A DNA stretch of 64,000 bases from Batillaria attramentaria (GCA_018292915.2 JACVVK020000005.1:2335001-2399000), one strand, 5' to 3'. Numbered from the stretch's first letter, positions 41,616 to 55,177 are shown. Translations and numbers: made by a program. Notes: generated by a model not told the origin, from the sequence alone.

Positions 41616-41975
41616 CTGAGTCTGTTATCAAAATACACGAAAATGACTCAACAGTCGACACAACTACATACCGCCATACATCCACTGAGCAAACAAGGCA
41701 GTTAAACTGCAGCGGAGCGACGAGCGAGCAATCGCGCGAGAGGTGTAAGAAGTCACGTCACGAATTTAATGTGACGCCAAGAGGCTCGGACCATAATTCT
41801 GCCAGTTCCCGAATGGACCGCCGAGCCGTCAACTTGCCCTGCCACGGTGTAAAGCTGTCTCCAGGACCTCGTACAATTTACAGTAGGTCCTTGACGAGGG
41901 TTTACGAGTTAACCGTCTTACGGCGGTTCCAGGATCTGGCGATGTTCGGCTGTCCATCCACTATACGGTCTGAGT
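41616..41975. other. Unassigned sequence
   Basis: Balanced composition, no simple repeat, one plus-strand frame that runs on into the (TG)n at 42.0 kb. Includes repeated tcacg/tgacg words near 41,752-41,776. No domain. Confidence 0.4.
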
Positions 41976-41981
41976 TTTTGG

Positions 41982-42187
<206 letters not shown>

Positions 42188-42191
<4 letters not shown>

Positions 42192-42360
42192 GTGGTGGGT
42201 GCTTGGGAGTTTAACGTTCTTTTCCACCACATAAGGGTGATATCAGAGACGGAGCAGCGAGAAAACGGCCAGCACAAATATTTGGCCCCAGGCGGGATTC
42301 GAACTCACGACCCGAGCATTGAAAGTCCAACGCTCTACCACTCGGCCACCCCAGCTCCCC
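42188..42360 (-). mobile_element. SINE family A inserted in a (GA)n array
   Basis: Full reverse copy: tggtgggtgcttgggagttt, acgttcttttccaccacata, gatatcagagacggagcag, acaaatatttggcccc, gggattcgaactcacgaccc and ggccaccccagctcccc. Both flanks are (GA)n (42,158-42,187 and 42,362-42,413), so the target was the microsatellite itself. Confidence 0.93.

Positions 42361-42361
<1 letters not shown>

Positions 42362-42413
<52 letters not shown>
42362..42413. repeat. (GA)n microsatellite
   Basis: About 50 bp of GA, downstream half of an array split by SINE A; it leads into family G copy 2. Confidence 0.95.
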
Positions 42414-42414
<1 letters not shown>

Positions 42415-42419
42415 AATTG

Positions 42420-42553
42420 AAGTTGAAATAACTTTTATTTGAAAACGGTGGAAGGTTTGGTCTTGCGACCAATTTTCAAACTTGCCGTTTTGATAAACAA
42501 ATAAACAAAAAACCCAAAATGATCGAACATACTTAAAAACTGGAACATGAAAC
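42420..42553 (+). repeat. Dispersed repeat family G, copy 2
   Basis: Shorter, probably more original version of 21,207-21,382: the A-rich middle is only about 25 bp. tttgaaaacggtgg and aacttgccgttttga near the ends of the first half are partly complementary, which could fold back. It is followed by GACA repeats (42,560-42,602). Confidence 0.85.
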
Positions 42554-43327
42554 AAAAGAAGACAGAGAGAGACAGAGACATTGACAGAGAGACAGACAGA
42601 CAGTCGTTGGGCAACTCACTGACTGAAAATAGAAAATGCAGTGGGTGTGTTTCCCTTTTTCTGGTGTGTATGTGGGGGAAAAAATGCTCATCAAATCCAT
42701 GCTGCTTGGGCTTTTTTTTAAACCAAATGACGGATACACGGTGTAAAAGGTAAAAGGACGCTAAACTCCCTCCTACCTCCTAAAATGACGGTAGATCTGT
42801 TTCGTGCACTTTAAGAAACTGCTGCAACTGACGATTCCGTTAAGATATACTTCAAATCATATATACAAGTCATAGGCAATGCAAGTATGCCCGGTCACCG
42901 TGACATGCATTTTCGTCCGTTCACCGAGACATGCATTTTGTAACGGTTTCGACGGCCTTGTTTGACGTTCACTTAACATTGAAGTCGCGAACAAATGTTT
43001 TTGAAGGATCGAGACTATACAGCCTGTTGAAAATGTCGAAAACGAGACATAAAGAAATATGACTTGTTGGCATACTCCTCCATTGCCGAGGAACAGCTTA
43101 CCCGGGCGATATGCACGTAACCTTGCAAGCTGTTACGTTACTATGCATTTGCTCGAAGCGAGAAAAGTACATGTAGGTGTTTCACTGGACGAAGGGTGGC
43201 CGTGGGTGGAAAGGGTGGTAGTGGCGGTGTTGAAGGTGGGGTGTAATATCTTGCAAGTAGTTTGTTAACTGAACTTTCAGTTGTTGGGGGTTTTTTTTGG
43301 GTTTTTTTTGTTTGTTTGTCTTTTTTT
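42554..43327. other. Unassigned sequence
   Basis: GACA-rich start, then ordinary sequence with a tandem word ccgt.caccgtgacatgcattt / ccgttcaccgagacatgcattt near 42,892-42,937. T-rich end before SINE C. Confidence 0.45.
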
Positions 43328-43625
43328 TAAAAACTACATTATTATCCCTTTCGGGAAATTCGGGCTGCCTCCTCTAGGGGAAGCGCGTCGCCGCGGTGCA
43401 GCGCCACCCAACACCACTTTTTTTTTTTCTTTTTTTTTACAATTTTGCTGAGGGAGGAAAGCCGGATAACCTGGATGAGCAGCCCGGTAGCCAGGAAAAA
43501 ACGGTATCACATATCACAAGCTCGACCTGGGCCGGCTCGAACCCACGCTTCATCGCCATGACATTGGTGACGGCCGTTCAGTAGCTAAATATCCGACGCG
43601 CTACCTATCAGACGACCGCTCACCC
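43328..43625 (-). mobile_element. SINE family C, copy 3
   Basis: Reverse copy: attatccctttcgggaaatt, gaggaaagccggataacctg, gatgagcagcccggtagcca, cacaagctcgacctgggc with a 5 bp insertion, gctcgaacccacgcttcatc, and head ctatcagacgaccgctcacc. It lacks the cggagagaa…cc segment between the core and gatgagcag. Confidence 0.9.
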
Positions 43626-43744
43626 CTTCTATGTTCTAGGTTCGTGGGATATGTAGTTCGTGTGTGTGTTTCAAGTGAGTTGATGTTATGTATGTAATTC
43701 AACTGATTCATGTAGCCAACTTGACTTGACATGACTTGACTTGG

Positions 43745-43826
43745 TGGGGGTGGGGAGGGGGAGGGGGAGGAGAAGTTAAACGTCCTTTTGCCACCGCGGT
43801 CACGGTGATATCAAACACGGATTTAC
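43745..43826 (-). mobile_element. SINE family A, 3' fragment
   Basis: Tail-like gtgggg, then aagttaaacgtccttttgcc, accgcggtcacggtgatatc and aaacacgg. The tRNA head is absent. Confidence 0.55.
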
Positions 43827-43956
43827 AGGTTAAAATAAGATTTAAAATCTGATGATACGTGCTTACACGGTTTGCATGCGAGCAAATAAGCCCGCATGAA
43901 CAGACACACACACACACTAGTTGTAACTCTAAATACAAGAAAGATGGTCTATTTGC

Positions 43957-44060
43957 TTGAGGGTTTAACGTTTTGCTGTCACTAGGGTTTGAAGGGTGAC
44001 TGACATCAAAGACGGGGCAACGAGGAAAAAGCCAGTACAACGTGTTGGCCTCCAGCCTAA
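43957..44060 (-). mobile_element. SINE family A, 3' fragment next to family D
   Basis: Contains gagggtttaacgttttgctg, gacatcaaagacggggcaac, gaggaaaaagccagtacaac and tgttggcctccagcc. The tRNA-like head is replaced by other sequence, and family D starts about 40 bp further on. Confidence 0.65.
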
Positions 44061-44101
44061 ACGAAGGGAAGCCATTGTCCATCTCTTAAAACAGATAATT
44101 C

Positions 44102-44364
44102 CATCTTTGCCAAGCCAAGTTGTGTTTTGGAACAGTTTCGCTCGTGAGTGCGCCTGTACGCTCGTAATACTCTATCTTGATGATTAGTACAGCTCTTAAT
44201 GCGATACAATCTTGTTTACATTTTTTGCAAGCGGTCGAACATTCACATTTTACGACTGACATTACACGACTGGAGCGCTCAGTGTGGTCACCGCGTCATC
44301 GAGTACGCTTCTGCTGGCTCAGTGCCAGCATTACAGGCGCTGTCACTGCCCAGGTGTCTAAGCG
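44102..44364 (+). repeat. Dispersed repeat family D, copy 2
   Basis: Counterpart of 30,153-30,420 in the opposite orientation, with ccatctttgccaagcc at its start and ggtgtctaagcg at its end. Both copies lie beside SINE remnants (C at 30.1 kb, A here). Class unknown. Confidence 0.75.
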
Positions 44365-45430
44365 GTGTGATGATAGATACCACGAAAACAGCTCTGAACG
44401 ATCTGTGAGCATAAAAATAATAGCATTAGCCCCTGTAACTCAACTGTGCTATAGTAGAAACACACAATAAAAAAAACAACAAAAAACTGCAAACACTTTA
44501 ACGCTATTGTGGCTGGGGTCTGGACGTGCCCCCCATGAAACTGCACTACACTGAATCATACAAACAAACCTCTCTAGCAAGCTTCACTGAAGACACAAAT
44601 ACTTGTGCAATTCAACTGATTTTGACTTAATTTAAGAAAATGGATGGATAATTCAATTTTGATGAGCGGTCGGCGATGCATGGATGAACCTTTGATCTGA
44701 GTGTCCCGTCAAGAATGAGTTAATAGTAATAACAATTATAAAGACTCTTTTTGTGGACTACGTGACAATGTTGCAGAGGGACACAACTTGCAAGTCAGTA
44801 AAAACTGTATTGGCGGACTACGTGACCGCGGGGTTGCTGACGAAACTATTTTCGGCCGGCTTCAGTGCTAATAGAAACCAGATCCTGTGAAATACGGACT
44901 GGGTTAGGGTCCACTCGTCCAGGGTGCTTCACCGAAGTACTGTACCGATAATTTTCACGGCATGGGGTTAAATTTCCCATAAAACTCCCCATTCGGCGTT
45001 ATGCGTTGCCGAAAATCAAAGCCCGAAAAGGTGGCGGGCGTGGTATTTGATTATCAACAGCACATCACGAGTGGTCTGTCGGGTGACTTTGAAGCGTTTC
45101 GACAAGGCGTCACTTCCGGGCCCTAGCCTCTCTTTCACCGAGGCGCGAAGATTTGATTGATCGGCTAGTCGTGATTGAAGCCAGTTACCGGCCACCCGTG
45201 CCCGCCTGGCCGACCACCCGTGTCGACAGACACCCCCTTCTCGAGGCCCTTGCCACGTCATCTTCCACTCATGTGACGTCATATTGCACTGGCTGAGGGT
45301 TCTCCTCCTCGGACTGAAGAGCTCTCGAAAGGGGCAGGGCATTCAGCGGCAAAGACAAAAGATGTCGTTAGCGAGGAGAAAATTGGACCAGGGCAAGTTT
45401 TGTTTTTCATCAGTTACTGCCAACACAGAG
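44365..45430. other. Unassigned sequence; GC-rich part 45.0-45.4 kb
   Basis: Ordinary sequence with a local duplication ggactacgtgac (44,756 and 44,815). From about 45,020 the DNA is GC-rich and repeat-free, with a CRE tgacgtca at 45,274, accggccacccgtgcccgcc and cacgtcatc words. It might be a regulatory island; a 108-residue minus-strand frame has no domain. Confidence 0.4.
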
Positions 45431-46280
45431 CTACGTATAAGTGGGTGCTGGAGAAGGGGGTGGGCAATGGATGGTGAAGGGGAGGGGTATGTGGGGGTGG
45501 GGCGGGGAGGGGGGTGGGGGTTTGAACAAGGGGGAAAGTGAAGTGAGAGTCCAGAGCAAAGACGGGACCAGCACAGCACAGCAGCGTTTGTTTTCTGTGC
45601 GTAATGACACAGTCCAGCGGCTCCTTCCCCAGCCTCTGATGAGTTTACTCAATCGAGGGCCCCCGTCAGTTTGACTTAGCCACCCGGGGTAAACGCTGAT
45701 GTCGTTCTAGGTGACGAACACCGGACCACTTGGGCAGCTATGTCAATTACGGGTGTAGGAATCGGGTAGGGGAGCTTTCCCCATGTGCTGTACCCGGTTG
45801 CGTTGTTGTTTTGTTTGTTAGTGGTGGCGGTGATTTCTGCATGTGTCAGGGAGGCAAGGAAATGATGTTGACGGTTGTGATTGAAGGTGTCGGGATAGTC
45901 CCAAGATAAACACACTCGACAATGTCGTTAACTGAGATGCTTGGGAAGTTTAGAACGCATACCGCTCGCACTGCATTCCTTACCGACCATAGCTGCAAAT
46001 AGCGCATTCCTGCAACGATAAATTACAACACAAATAACACGAACAAACACACAGTCAAGGAACTGCCAGTATGACAGGTTGAAATAAAGCTAACATTTAT
46101 GTACATAAAACCAGTGACACATACCGAAATATTATCTCAGCTAAAACGGAAATTTTGAGTGAGTTCGATTCCCGTCTGGAAACCAACGAATTCCGCTGCC
46201 ATTTGTTTTCGCTTCCCAGTGTGTGTGTGGTTTTTTTTGTTTTTTGTTGTTGTTTTTTTTTTTTTTGGGGGGGGGGGGGG
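45431..46280. other. Unassigned sequence with G-rich block
   Basis: A G-rich segment (45,450-45,535) with many G-triplets and G-quadruplex potential, then ordinary sequence. T-run and G-run at 46,230-46,281 directly precede SINE A. Confidence 0.45.
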
Positions 46281-46472
46281 GAGGACCGGGGTGGCCGAAT
46301 GCCGGTAGAGCGTTGGACTTCTAATCAGTGCTTGGGTCGTGAGTTCGCATCCCGGCTGAAGCCAAATATTTGTGCTGGCTTTCAAATATTTGTGCTGGCT
46401 TTTTCATCGTTGCCCTGTATTTGATATCACCCGTATGTGGTGGAAAAGGACGTTAAACACCCACCCACCCAC
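46281..46472 (+). mobile_element. SINE family A with a 20 bp internal duplication
   Basis: Head accggggtggccgaatgccg, B-box gtgagttcgcatcccgg and full body. The segment caaatatttgtgctggcttt is present twice in tandem (near 46,362 and 46,382). There is also a 4 bp insertion in the anticodon region (aatcagtgctt). The tail is (ACCC)n. Confidence 0.92.
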
Positions 46473-46806
46473 TTACCCACTAACCCACCCCAGTGTCTGG
46501 TATCAGCGTTAGGAAGCTGAAGGAAGTCAAACCTTCAAACGGCCACCCAGCCTTAACTGAAATTGTTGAAAAAAGCCAATTTTTCCTTTGCCCTTTCTAC
46601 GCGTAAGAGACAACGAGGAGAGAAAGAAAGGAAAACAAACAAATAAACCGACCGACAAGAACGAAATAACGAACGAACAAAGAGAGTAATAATTTTTGGT
46701 TCCTAGCCGGGAATCACTGAGGAATCGAACTCACCACCCTAGTGTTTGACAGACCGACGCGTTGTTATAATTATCTGCTCTCCCTGTTTCCGTGCATATA
46801 AAGGGT
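46473..46806 (-). other. Unassigned, with a degenerate tRNA-like SINE head
   Basis: Mostly unassigned. Near 46,699-46,765 a reverse tRNA-like word set appears: tagccgggaatc, aggaatcgaactcaccaccc and cagaccgacgcgt. This looks like the head of a very old SINE A or related SINE; no body could be aligned. Confidence 0.4.
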
Positions 46807-46820
46807 AATCCGTTCATTAC

Positions 46821-47009
46821 GGGTGGGTGGGTGGGTGCGTGGGTGCTTGGGAGTTTTACGTCCTTCTCCACCACATAAGGGTGATATATAAGACGGGGCA
46901 ACGAGAAAAAGGCCAGCACAAATATTTGGCCTCAGCCGGGATTCGAACTCACGACCCCGGGCGAGCATTGAGAGTCCAACGCTCTACCATTCGGCCATCC
47001 CGGTTCCAC
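46821..47009 (-). mobile_element. SINE family A with perfect 14 bp target-site duplication
   Basis: Full reverse copy from gggtgggtgggtgggtgcgt to ggccatcccggttcc, with a small insertion near the B-box (acgaccccgggcgagcattg). The word aatccgttcattac flanks it exactly at 46,807-46,820 and 47,010-47,023, giving unambiguous ends. Confidence 0.96.
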
Positions 47010-47023
47010 AATCCGTTCATTAC

Positions 47024-48096
<1,073 letters not shown>

Positions 48097-48284
48097 CTCT
48101 CTCTCCGCTCTCTCATACTTCTTTTCGTTTAAATGAACTCAGGTGCCGACATTCATGTTGCCCGCAGCCAACCACACAATGCAAAAGAAAACCAGGAGGA
48201 ATTAAAAAAAAGAGGACAACTTTCACGCTCCATTGAGCGAGTCAGCCTCCGAAATTAAAAACAAAAACAACTCAAATACAAGCT

Positions 48285-48389
<105 letters not shown>

Positions 48390-48800
48390 GCGCGCAAGCA
48401 CTGGCACACGCACACACACTCCCCCTCCATCCCCATTTTTGTTTCAGTTCCCTCCAGGTATCCATGCCTAAGAAAAAAAAACAAACAAAAAAAACAGTAG
48501 GCAGCAGTGGACAAACTGCACTTTACATTGATTCGTCTGTTTGCATGTAACGCCGGCCACATGAGACGAAACTGTCGGTAGCAGTCTACAAAACGCCGCT
48601 TTGAAAAGACCGCGAGACAATACAACCCTCCTTCAAACCGCAGCGGAAACTGAGTTTGTCATTGACTGACACAGAAGTGGAAAAGAAAACTGACGCCTTT
48701 TGGTGCATGCGTTTTAGTAGTGCGGGCCGTGAGAAGCCGACGGTTTGAGGTTCGAGGTTTGTGCTGCTTTGTGAAAGACAGAAGGAGGGCCTGGAGAGGG

Positions 48801-49233
<433 letters not shown>

Positions 49234-49366
49234 ATATATTTACATCATGTTTTAAGCCGGACTTATATGTTTTAAAGAACCTGGTAGAACGGGACTCGGT
49301 ATAGCCGCGAAATAAGTTGTTGCTTGCGCGGCGTTAAGTCCTAACTAACTAACTAACTAACTAACT
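49234..49366 (+). mobile_element. Dispersed repeat family E, best copy
   Basis: Runs from gatatatttacatcatgttt through cggtatagccgcgaaataag, ttgcttgcgcggcgttaagt to an (AACT)n tail of seven units. It is the reference for the family in this window. Confidence 0.75.
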
Positions 49367-49872
49367 TTATTTATTTGCTTATTTCCTAACATTCACTCAT
49401 TTTCCGTCAGAATAACCAAACCCTTATTTGATTTCACTTTTTTCCCCTTTTTTGATCCCAGGACGTTGACTTGTTTTTTTTTTTTTGTTTTGACTGGTTC
49501 ATATTTAAATGTGCCGTTTCAATCTTACGGGTAGTTTGTGTGTTATCGTACAGTTTTATTTACACTTATTCAGAATGTTGTTGCCTTTTCCTAGCTGAAT
49601 ACAAATTACAATTCATTTTCAGTATCATATTTTTAAACACAAAAAGATAACTGACATAATAAAAATCTTGGAAACTGAATATTTTTTTTCTTCAAATTTT
49701 TCTTTTGTAGTTTATTCTTCTTGTTTTTACCACTTTGGTCCACAATTCTAGATGATCGCATGACTTCCATTGGACAACGTTGTAGCTTCGTTTCAGGTGA
49801 AATGCCGCATACCATAAAACACATCCATAGAATTGGAGTCTAACAAATTTTAATGTCTTATGCCAGTGTGAT
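49367..49872. other. AT-rich unassigned sequence
   Basis: T-rich; no coding or repeat signal recognised. Confidence 0.5.
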
Positions 49873-49875
49873 CTG

Positions 49876-49877
<2 letters not shown>

Positions 49878-49964
<87 letters not shown>
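49878..49964. repeat. (CA)n microsatellite
   Basis: About 87 bp of pure CA. Confidence 0.97.
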
Positions 49965-49967
<3 letters not shown>

Positions 49968-49997
49968 GGTTAATTTTTAGTTGTTTGTCCTTTTTCA

Positions 49998-50100
49998 GAA
50001 CCTAAGGGCAATATCAAAACTTCGGAGCAATGAGAAATAACTCAGCACAAATTTTTGCTCGGGTCCGTCCCAGTCGGGAATCGAACTCAGTCCCGTTTCA
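49998..50100 (-). mobile_element. Degenerate SINE (family A-like) remnant
   Basis: Keeps gcaatatcaaaacttcgg, gagcaatgagaaata, cagcacaaatttttgctcgg and the reverse B-box gggaatcgaactcagt. Too diverged to place the ends. Confidence 0.5.
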
Positions 50101-50269
50101 ACCATAGCTGCTACAGACGATACTGAATATATCTCTGCTGATGACCCATTCAAAACTCACTTCAGTCCCCATCGCGATGGCCAATGCTTTCTTGATGGGA
50201 GTGAGAAAAAGCTGAGACCAACGATAAAAGGGTTTTCTTTGTAAATGCGGCCAGCGGGGACCAGCAACC

Positions 50270-50335
50270 ACCGTCATCCCCGAGAAAGGCCACAAGCGCT
50301 TTAAAAATATCCTTGGCACTTAGGCCGTTTTTCCT
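50270..50335 (+). repeat. Dispersed repeat family I, copy
   Basis: accgtcatccccgagaaagg, ccacaagcgctttaaaaata and tccttggcacttaggccg, matching words at 23.6-23.8 and 58.6 kb. Confidence 0.6.
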
Positions 50336-50978
50336 GACGACGCCAGAGCATCAGAAGGACACCCACTTTCCAGACTCAGCTGGCTTTCTGCCGGAACTTG
50401 ACGTCTTCAAGAGTTTATCCAGAGACGTCTCCGGGACTTGCAGGAACCGGAGGAGGAGTCTGGCTAAAACGTCTCCCTCAGTCACAGAACGCTAAAAAGC
50501 TTGGCTTTTTTCCTCCCTCCCTTTCTCGCCCAGAAAGTCTAGAACCACGCTCGATTCGCCTCGTCTCCTTTAATTGCCCTCAGTCGCCGTTCTAAAGACT
50601 CCCCCAGCAGCAAGCCAGGGGTCAGTCAAGGAGCGGAGGACCCTCCAAGATCTGTGAAGAACATTTAGCTACACACTCGAGAAATATTACTTTCTTTTGA
50701 TACGTTCCAATAACACGACTTTGTCATCTACGAAGTTTTCCTGCCTTGTCGCCGCGAGAGGAGGGGGGCTTTTGAAAGCAGCTTCTCGCCTTGGAGAGAA
50801 GGCTTTTTTTTTTAAAGGGAGAATCTGGCGTTGCTTTTCCTTCACGACGTTGTCTTTGGAGAGCCGGCGATGTTTCTGGAACCACTGGGGGGTTTTCCTC
50901 TTGCTGAGTGACTTGCAATGGATGGAGTTCTTTTGAAATCAGGGGCAGCGGTTCTTCGGGGAGGGACATGTTGCCACG
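50336..50978. other. Unassigned sequence
   Basis: Unique-looking, balanced composition. Frames of 60-86 residues on both strands lack recognised domains. Confidence 0.4.
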
Positions 50979-51188
50979 GCCCATAGGAAATAAAACAAGA
51001 AAGAAAAACTCTAAGACGTTGACACGCTCTGCTTAAAGAACAAAGACCCTGAATTAGAGCTTAACTGCCGATCGTGGTCGCCCATAAGAAATACAATAAA
51101 AAAAAGAGAGAAAAAACTCTTAGACGTTGACACACTCTGCTTAACGAACAAAGAGCTTGAATTAGAGTTTAATTGCCGATCGTGGTTG
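50979..51188. repeat. ~105 bp tandem duplication
   Basis: Unit 1 (50,979-51,079) and unit 2 (51,080-51,188) share gcccata, aaactct.agacgttgacac, ctctgcttaa.gaacaaaga and attagagyttaaytgccgat. They differ by a few substitutions and small A-run changes. Not coding in any shared frame. Confidence 0.9.
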
Positions 51189-52252
51189 CACAAGCTCTCC
51201 CTCTCCGACCGGTCCAGAGACAAGTGCATGTTCTGGGCGCACGTGCTCTGTCACAATAAAACCTTGCACCAAGTTTGTCCGTGTGCAGGACACTGTAAGC
51301 CTTGTTTCCTCCAGCGGGACAAACCGGAAAGTTAGGAGCTGTTGACTCAACTACGCGTTGACTCAATTCTGGGGCCAAACTCATTCTCTTACGAACCTCA
51401 TTGATATAGTAAGAGGGTGCGACAAAGTTTTGGCCGGAAGCTTGAACTTTCTGGGAGAGACTTTTCAATTTTTGTTTCACCACAGTTCACGGGCGTAATT
51501 ACTAATTAACTATACGAGCTTGCACTTTTCCCGAGACATTGTTTTCTTGTTGTTGCACGCTGTGATTGACGCGATTTCTGAAACTGGCGACCGCTTGTCG
51601 GGTGAAGTGACTCGCTCGCCTTGTGAACTGAGTGGGGTTGATGATTAGAGTTTGATGAAAAGAGAATTTCAACCCCCCCTGTGGTGCGTTGTGGCACCTT
51701 CTTGTGCAATTTGCAGTCCACGTGCGAGGCAATGTTTGGTGCAGCAGCGCTCCCCTCCCCGTTTGCACGTGTTAGTAGCGAATTGCAGACTCAATCTGAA
51801 CTTTTCATTCCTTTTTAAACTTTCACGGTCTTACTTTTCAATTGAGCCGACAATTGACTCTTGCGATACATCGCCGTTCCGGCTTTTGTTTCCCCTCCCC
51901 TCCCTGCAGGGGAAGGAAGTGAATCGATCCCCGTCAGGTGCTGTTCCAAGAATTGAACCACGCCCACTAAATTACCGTTCTGAGGACGATATGAAGAAGT
52001 TCCCGCTTTCAAACGTAGCGTTTCTTTTCACTGAAAGCACCATTGCACCGAAAGCACGTGCAAAGAGTGAATACAATGCACGACCCGACGGGCGGTTAAG
52101 ATGCAATGAAAATTCATTTTCAGTGTAGTTGGTCTTTAAAAAAAGAAGTTGAGAGGTTCTTAGAAGACGTTGGTGAGTTCCGTGTCGAGATTGCTGCATT
52201 GAGAAACCGTTTCCTGGTTTGTTTTGCTCTTCACTGAAGAGCATTGCCTGAG
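51189..52252. other. Unassigned sequence
   Basis: Unique-looking, repeat-poor stretch of about 1 kb. Frames reach 158 residues (51,652-52,128, plus strand) without a recognised domain. I cannot exclude an exon here. Confidence 0.35.
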
Positions 52253-52383
52253 AATACAAACCTCGTTAGTGTACAAGCCCATGTGAATAGGAATCCCGTT
52301 AGAGCACGAACTCTGTGATAATGCAAATCCTGTAGAAAACATACAAACTTCATGAGAATAATAATAATGATAAATCCCGTTTG
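52253..52383. repeat. Degenerate ~17 bp minisatellite
   Basis: Six to seven diverged units of the form tacaaacccygttagaa, e.g. tacaaacctcgttagtg, tacaagcccatgtgaa, taggaatcccgttagag, cacgaactctgtgataa and tgcaaatcctgtagaaa. The alignment is by eye and the units differ considerably. Confidence 0.5.
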
Positions 52384-52796
52384 CTTTGACCCGGAGGAAT
52401 TAGTGAATGGTCGAGAACAAACTGAAATATACATTTTGCTTTAACCTTTTCTAACCCCACTTTATTCTTTTATCTATTTTTTATTTATTTATTTATTTAT
52501 TTTGCGGGGGGGGGGGGGGTATTTTTTTTACCCTGTGAATAATTCTGTAGATCTCTGCGCATGCGTGCAACTTCAAAAACTTCGTCACATCTCGGCCTCG
52601 TCAGTTATTGTCTGTAAAGTGTAACAACGGGGAATGTTTCAAGTAATTTTGTTTCAAAAGTTTCATTTCTGGAAATTGACTCTATCGCGTATTTTCTCAG
52701 CAAATTACGAAGTGCTGTTGCACGTTGTTATTACTGCACGAATAAGGGAGCTTTGACCTTTACGTCATAGCAACCTTTCCAAGTTTAACTGTAAGT
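52384..52796. other. Unassigned sequence
   Basis: AT-rich with (TTTA)n near 52,480-52,501 and a G-run at 52,505-52,518. No gene. Confidence 0.5.
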
Positions 52797-52810
52797 CTGG
52801 TAAAGAAACG

Positions 52811-52987
52811 GGGAACCGGGGTGGCCGAATGGCAGAGCGTTGGACTTCCAATGCTCGGGTCGTGAGTTCGTATCCCGGCTGCGGTCAAATATTTGTGCTG
52901 GCCTTTTATCGTTGCCCCGTCTTCGACTGATATCACCCGTGTGTGGTGGAAAAGGAGGTTAAACCCCCAAACACCCACCCACTCACC
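52811..52987 (+). mobile_element. SINE family A with 14 bp target-site duplication
   Basis: Near-consensus head and body, with a 3 bp insertion in gtcttcgactgatatcac. Flanks ctggtaaagaaacg (52,797-52,810) and ctggtaaaaaaacg (52,988-53,001) differ by one base. Confidence 0.95.
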
Positions 52988-53001
52988 CTGGTAAAAAAAC
53001 G

Positions 53002-53380
53002 TTAATGTGATGAATCCGGAGGCAAGATTTTGATAATAAAACTTTTGTTGTTGTTGTAATTTTGCATTTGAACGGAATTTTCGAATGAAAACCGTACACG
53101 GACTTGGACACAATAAATAAAGGGACCACCACCAACGATTAAAAAAAAGTTTAAAATATTTTGCATGTAAAACAAATTTATAAAGGCATTAAATAAATTT
53201 ACCACTATCAACTGAGTTCGTTTTTTGTTTGTTTTGGTTTTTGTTTTGGCTAAAATATTTTGGATGTTAAAAATCTGTGAATTTCCTTATAGTCACATAA
53301 TTTTAGCAATGAAACTTGATTTTACACATCAAGCTGTCATGAATCTTTATCATCTGAGAACCCTTCCCCCTCCTCCCTCC
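53002..53380. other. AT-rich unassigned sequence
   Basis: No coding or repeat signal recognised. Confidence 0.5.
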
Positions 53381-53710
53381 CCCCTCCCAGACCACGACAC
53401 CATATCAACCACATCACCACGCACCTTCAGCCATTCCACGACAGGAGAATGTGTATACCGTGCGCGTACATACGTGTTCGTGGAAGGGATCAGCACGCAA
53501 GCCCCTACGAGGCAAAGCGGAGGGACCAAAAGACAAGCCTGGGTCGCTAATCTGGGGCCTGTCACCACATTAATCATACATGACATGGGGGGAAAAAATC
53601 ACCGGTGTTGTGGCAGAGGCGCTCCCCGTGAACAAATTGGAGGATACGGGGACGCCAAACAGACACCGCGGGAGGCGGGTTCTGGGGTAGCGAGTTAAGC
53701 TGGGTGTTGT
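53381..53710. promoter_or_regulatory. Repeat-poor GC-balanced block, possible conserved element
   Basis: About 330 bp free of simple repeats between AT-rich and G/T-rich DNA. A 157-residue plus-strand frame crosses it without a recognised domain. It stands out only by composition, so this is a weak candidate. Confidence 0.2.
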
Positions 53711-54385
<675 letters not shown>

Positions 54386-54769
54386 ACACACACGACAGTT
54401 TCAAAAAACGAACAACCACTAAAAACAACAGGTAAACAGACACAAGAGTGACAGTTATAACCGATTTGCAGGGCCCGATAAAAAAAAGTTCAAATCGGCT
54501 GACTGTGGTTTGGTTTAAATTTCCTTTGATGCAAGAGTATTTCGGCTGTACACAATGAGTCTGAATATATATATATATATTATATCACGGCAAGACACAA
54601 CCGAACACACAGACAGACCTGACAGACAAACGGACAGACACAACACACGGGCAACTCTTACACAACATTCATTCAGACCAGGCATTTTAGCCCTCACCCA
54701 AGAACACCATTCCTCCACACAGGGCACAGCAGAAGAATATGCTACACCAGTATAACCCCTGAATCCCTC
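54386..54769. other. Unassigned sequence
   Basis: Short (AT)n at 54,567-54,581 and GACA/ACAG-rich words near 54,608-54,640. No gene. Confidence 0.45.
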
Positions 54770-55084
54770 GCCGCGCCAGGTGAAGCGATCGATGCGTCAC
54801 CTGTCACGCGGCGGAGACAAGCAGGGGCTTTAACTCTTTCTTCCTATCCAGCCCCGCTATTGTCAGAGCCCCTGATGAGATTACCTGCCCATGTGGCGCC
54901 CAAAGAAGGGATTGGGGGGGAGGCCGGGAGGACATCAGTCACAGCAGCGGACAAAAGCAGGCAAGATGTTGCTGTCTTCTTTGGCGCTATCGCAGACAGA
55001 TTGGCAGAGGGCGTGTTCCTCTATGGCTCAGTGGATGTGGAGCTCCAGACACGTAGAGACGAGAGGCGACAGGGCCGCAATGTG
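54770..55084. promoter_or_regulatory. GC-rich, repeat-free island
   Basis: About 315 bp with high GC (e.g. ctcgccgcgccaggtgaagc, gtcacgcggcggagacaagc). Two overlapping plus-strand frames (77 and 68 residues) cover it but have no recognised domain. Either an exon or a conserved non-coding element is possible. Confidence 0.25.
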
Positions 55085-55147
55085 TCTGGTTAGTTAGTTA
55101 TTTGTGGTGTTACGCTGCGCAAGCAGAAAAGACTAATTCGCGGCTAA
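55085..55147 (-). mobile_element. Dispersed repeat family E, short reverse copy
   Basis: ggttagttagttatttgtgg, ttacgctgcgcaagcag, aaaagactaattcgcggcta: the reverse of the family E 3' end. Confidence 0.55.
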
Positions 55148-55177
55148 TGATGTGTCTGGTCTTTTTGAAGTACTTAG

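Noticed and set aside
51652..52128. 158 aa plus-strand ORF
   Set aside because: Not low complexity, but no recognised domain, no good splice context, and overlapping opposite frames; left as unassigned sequence.
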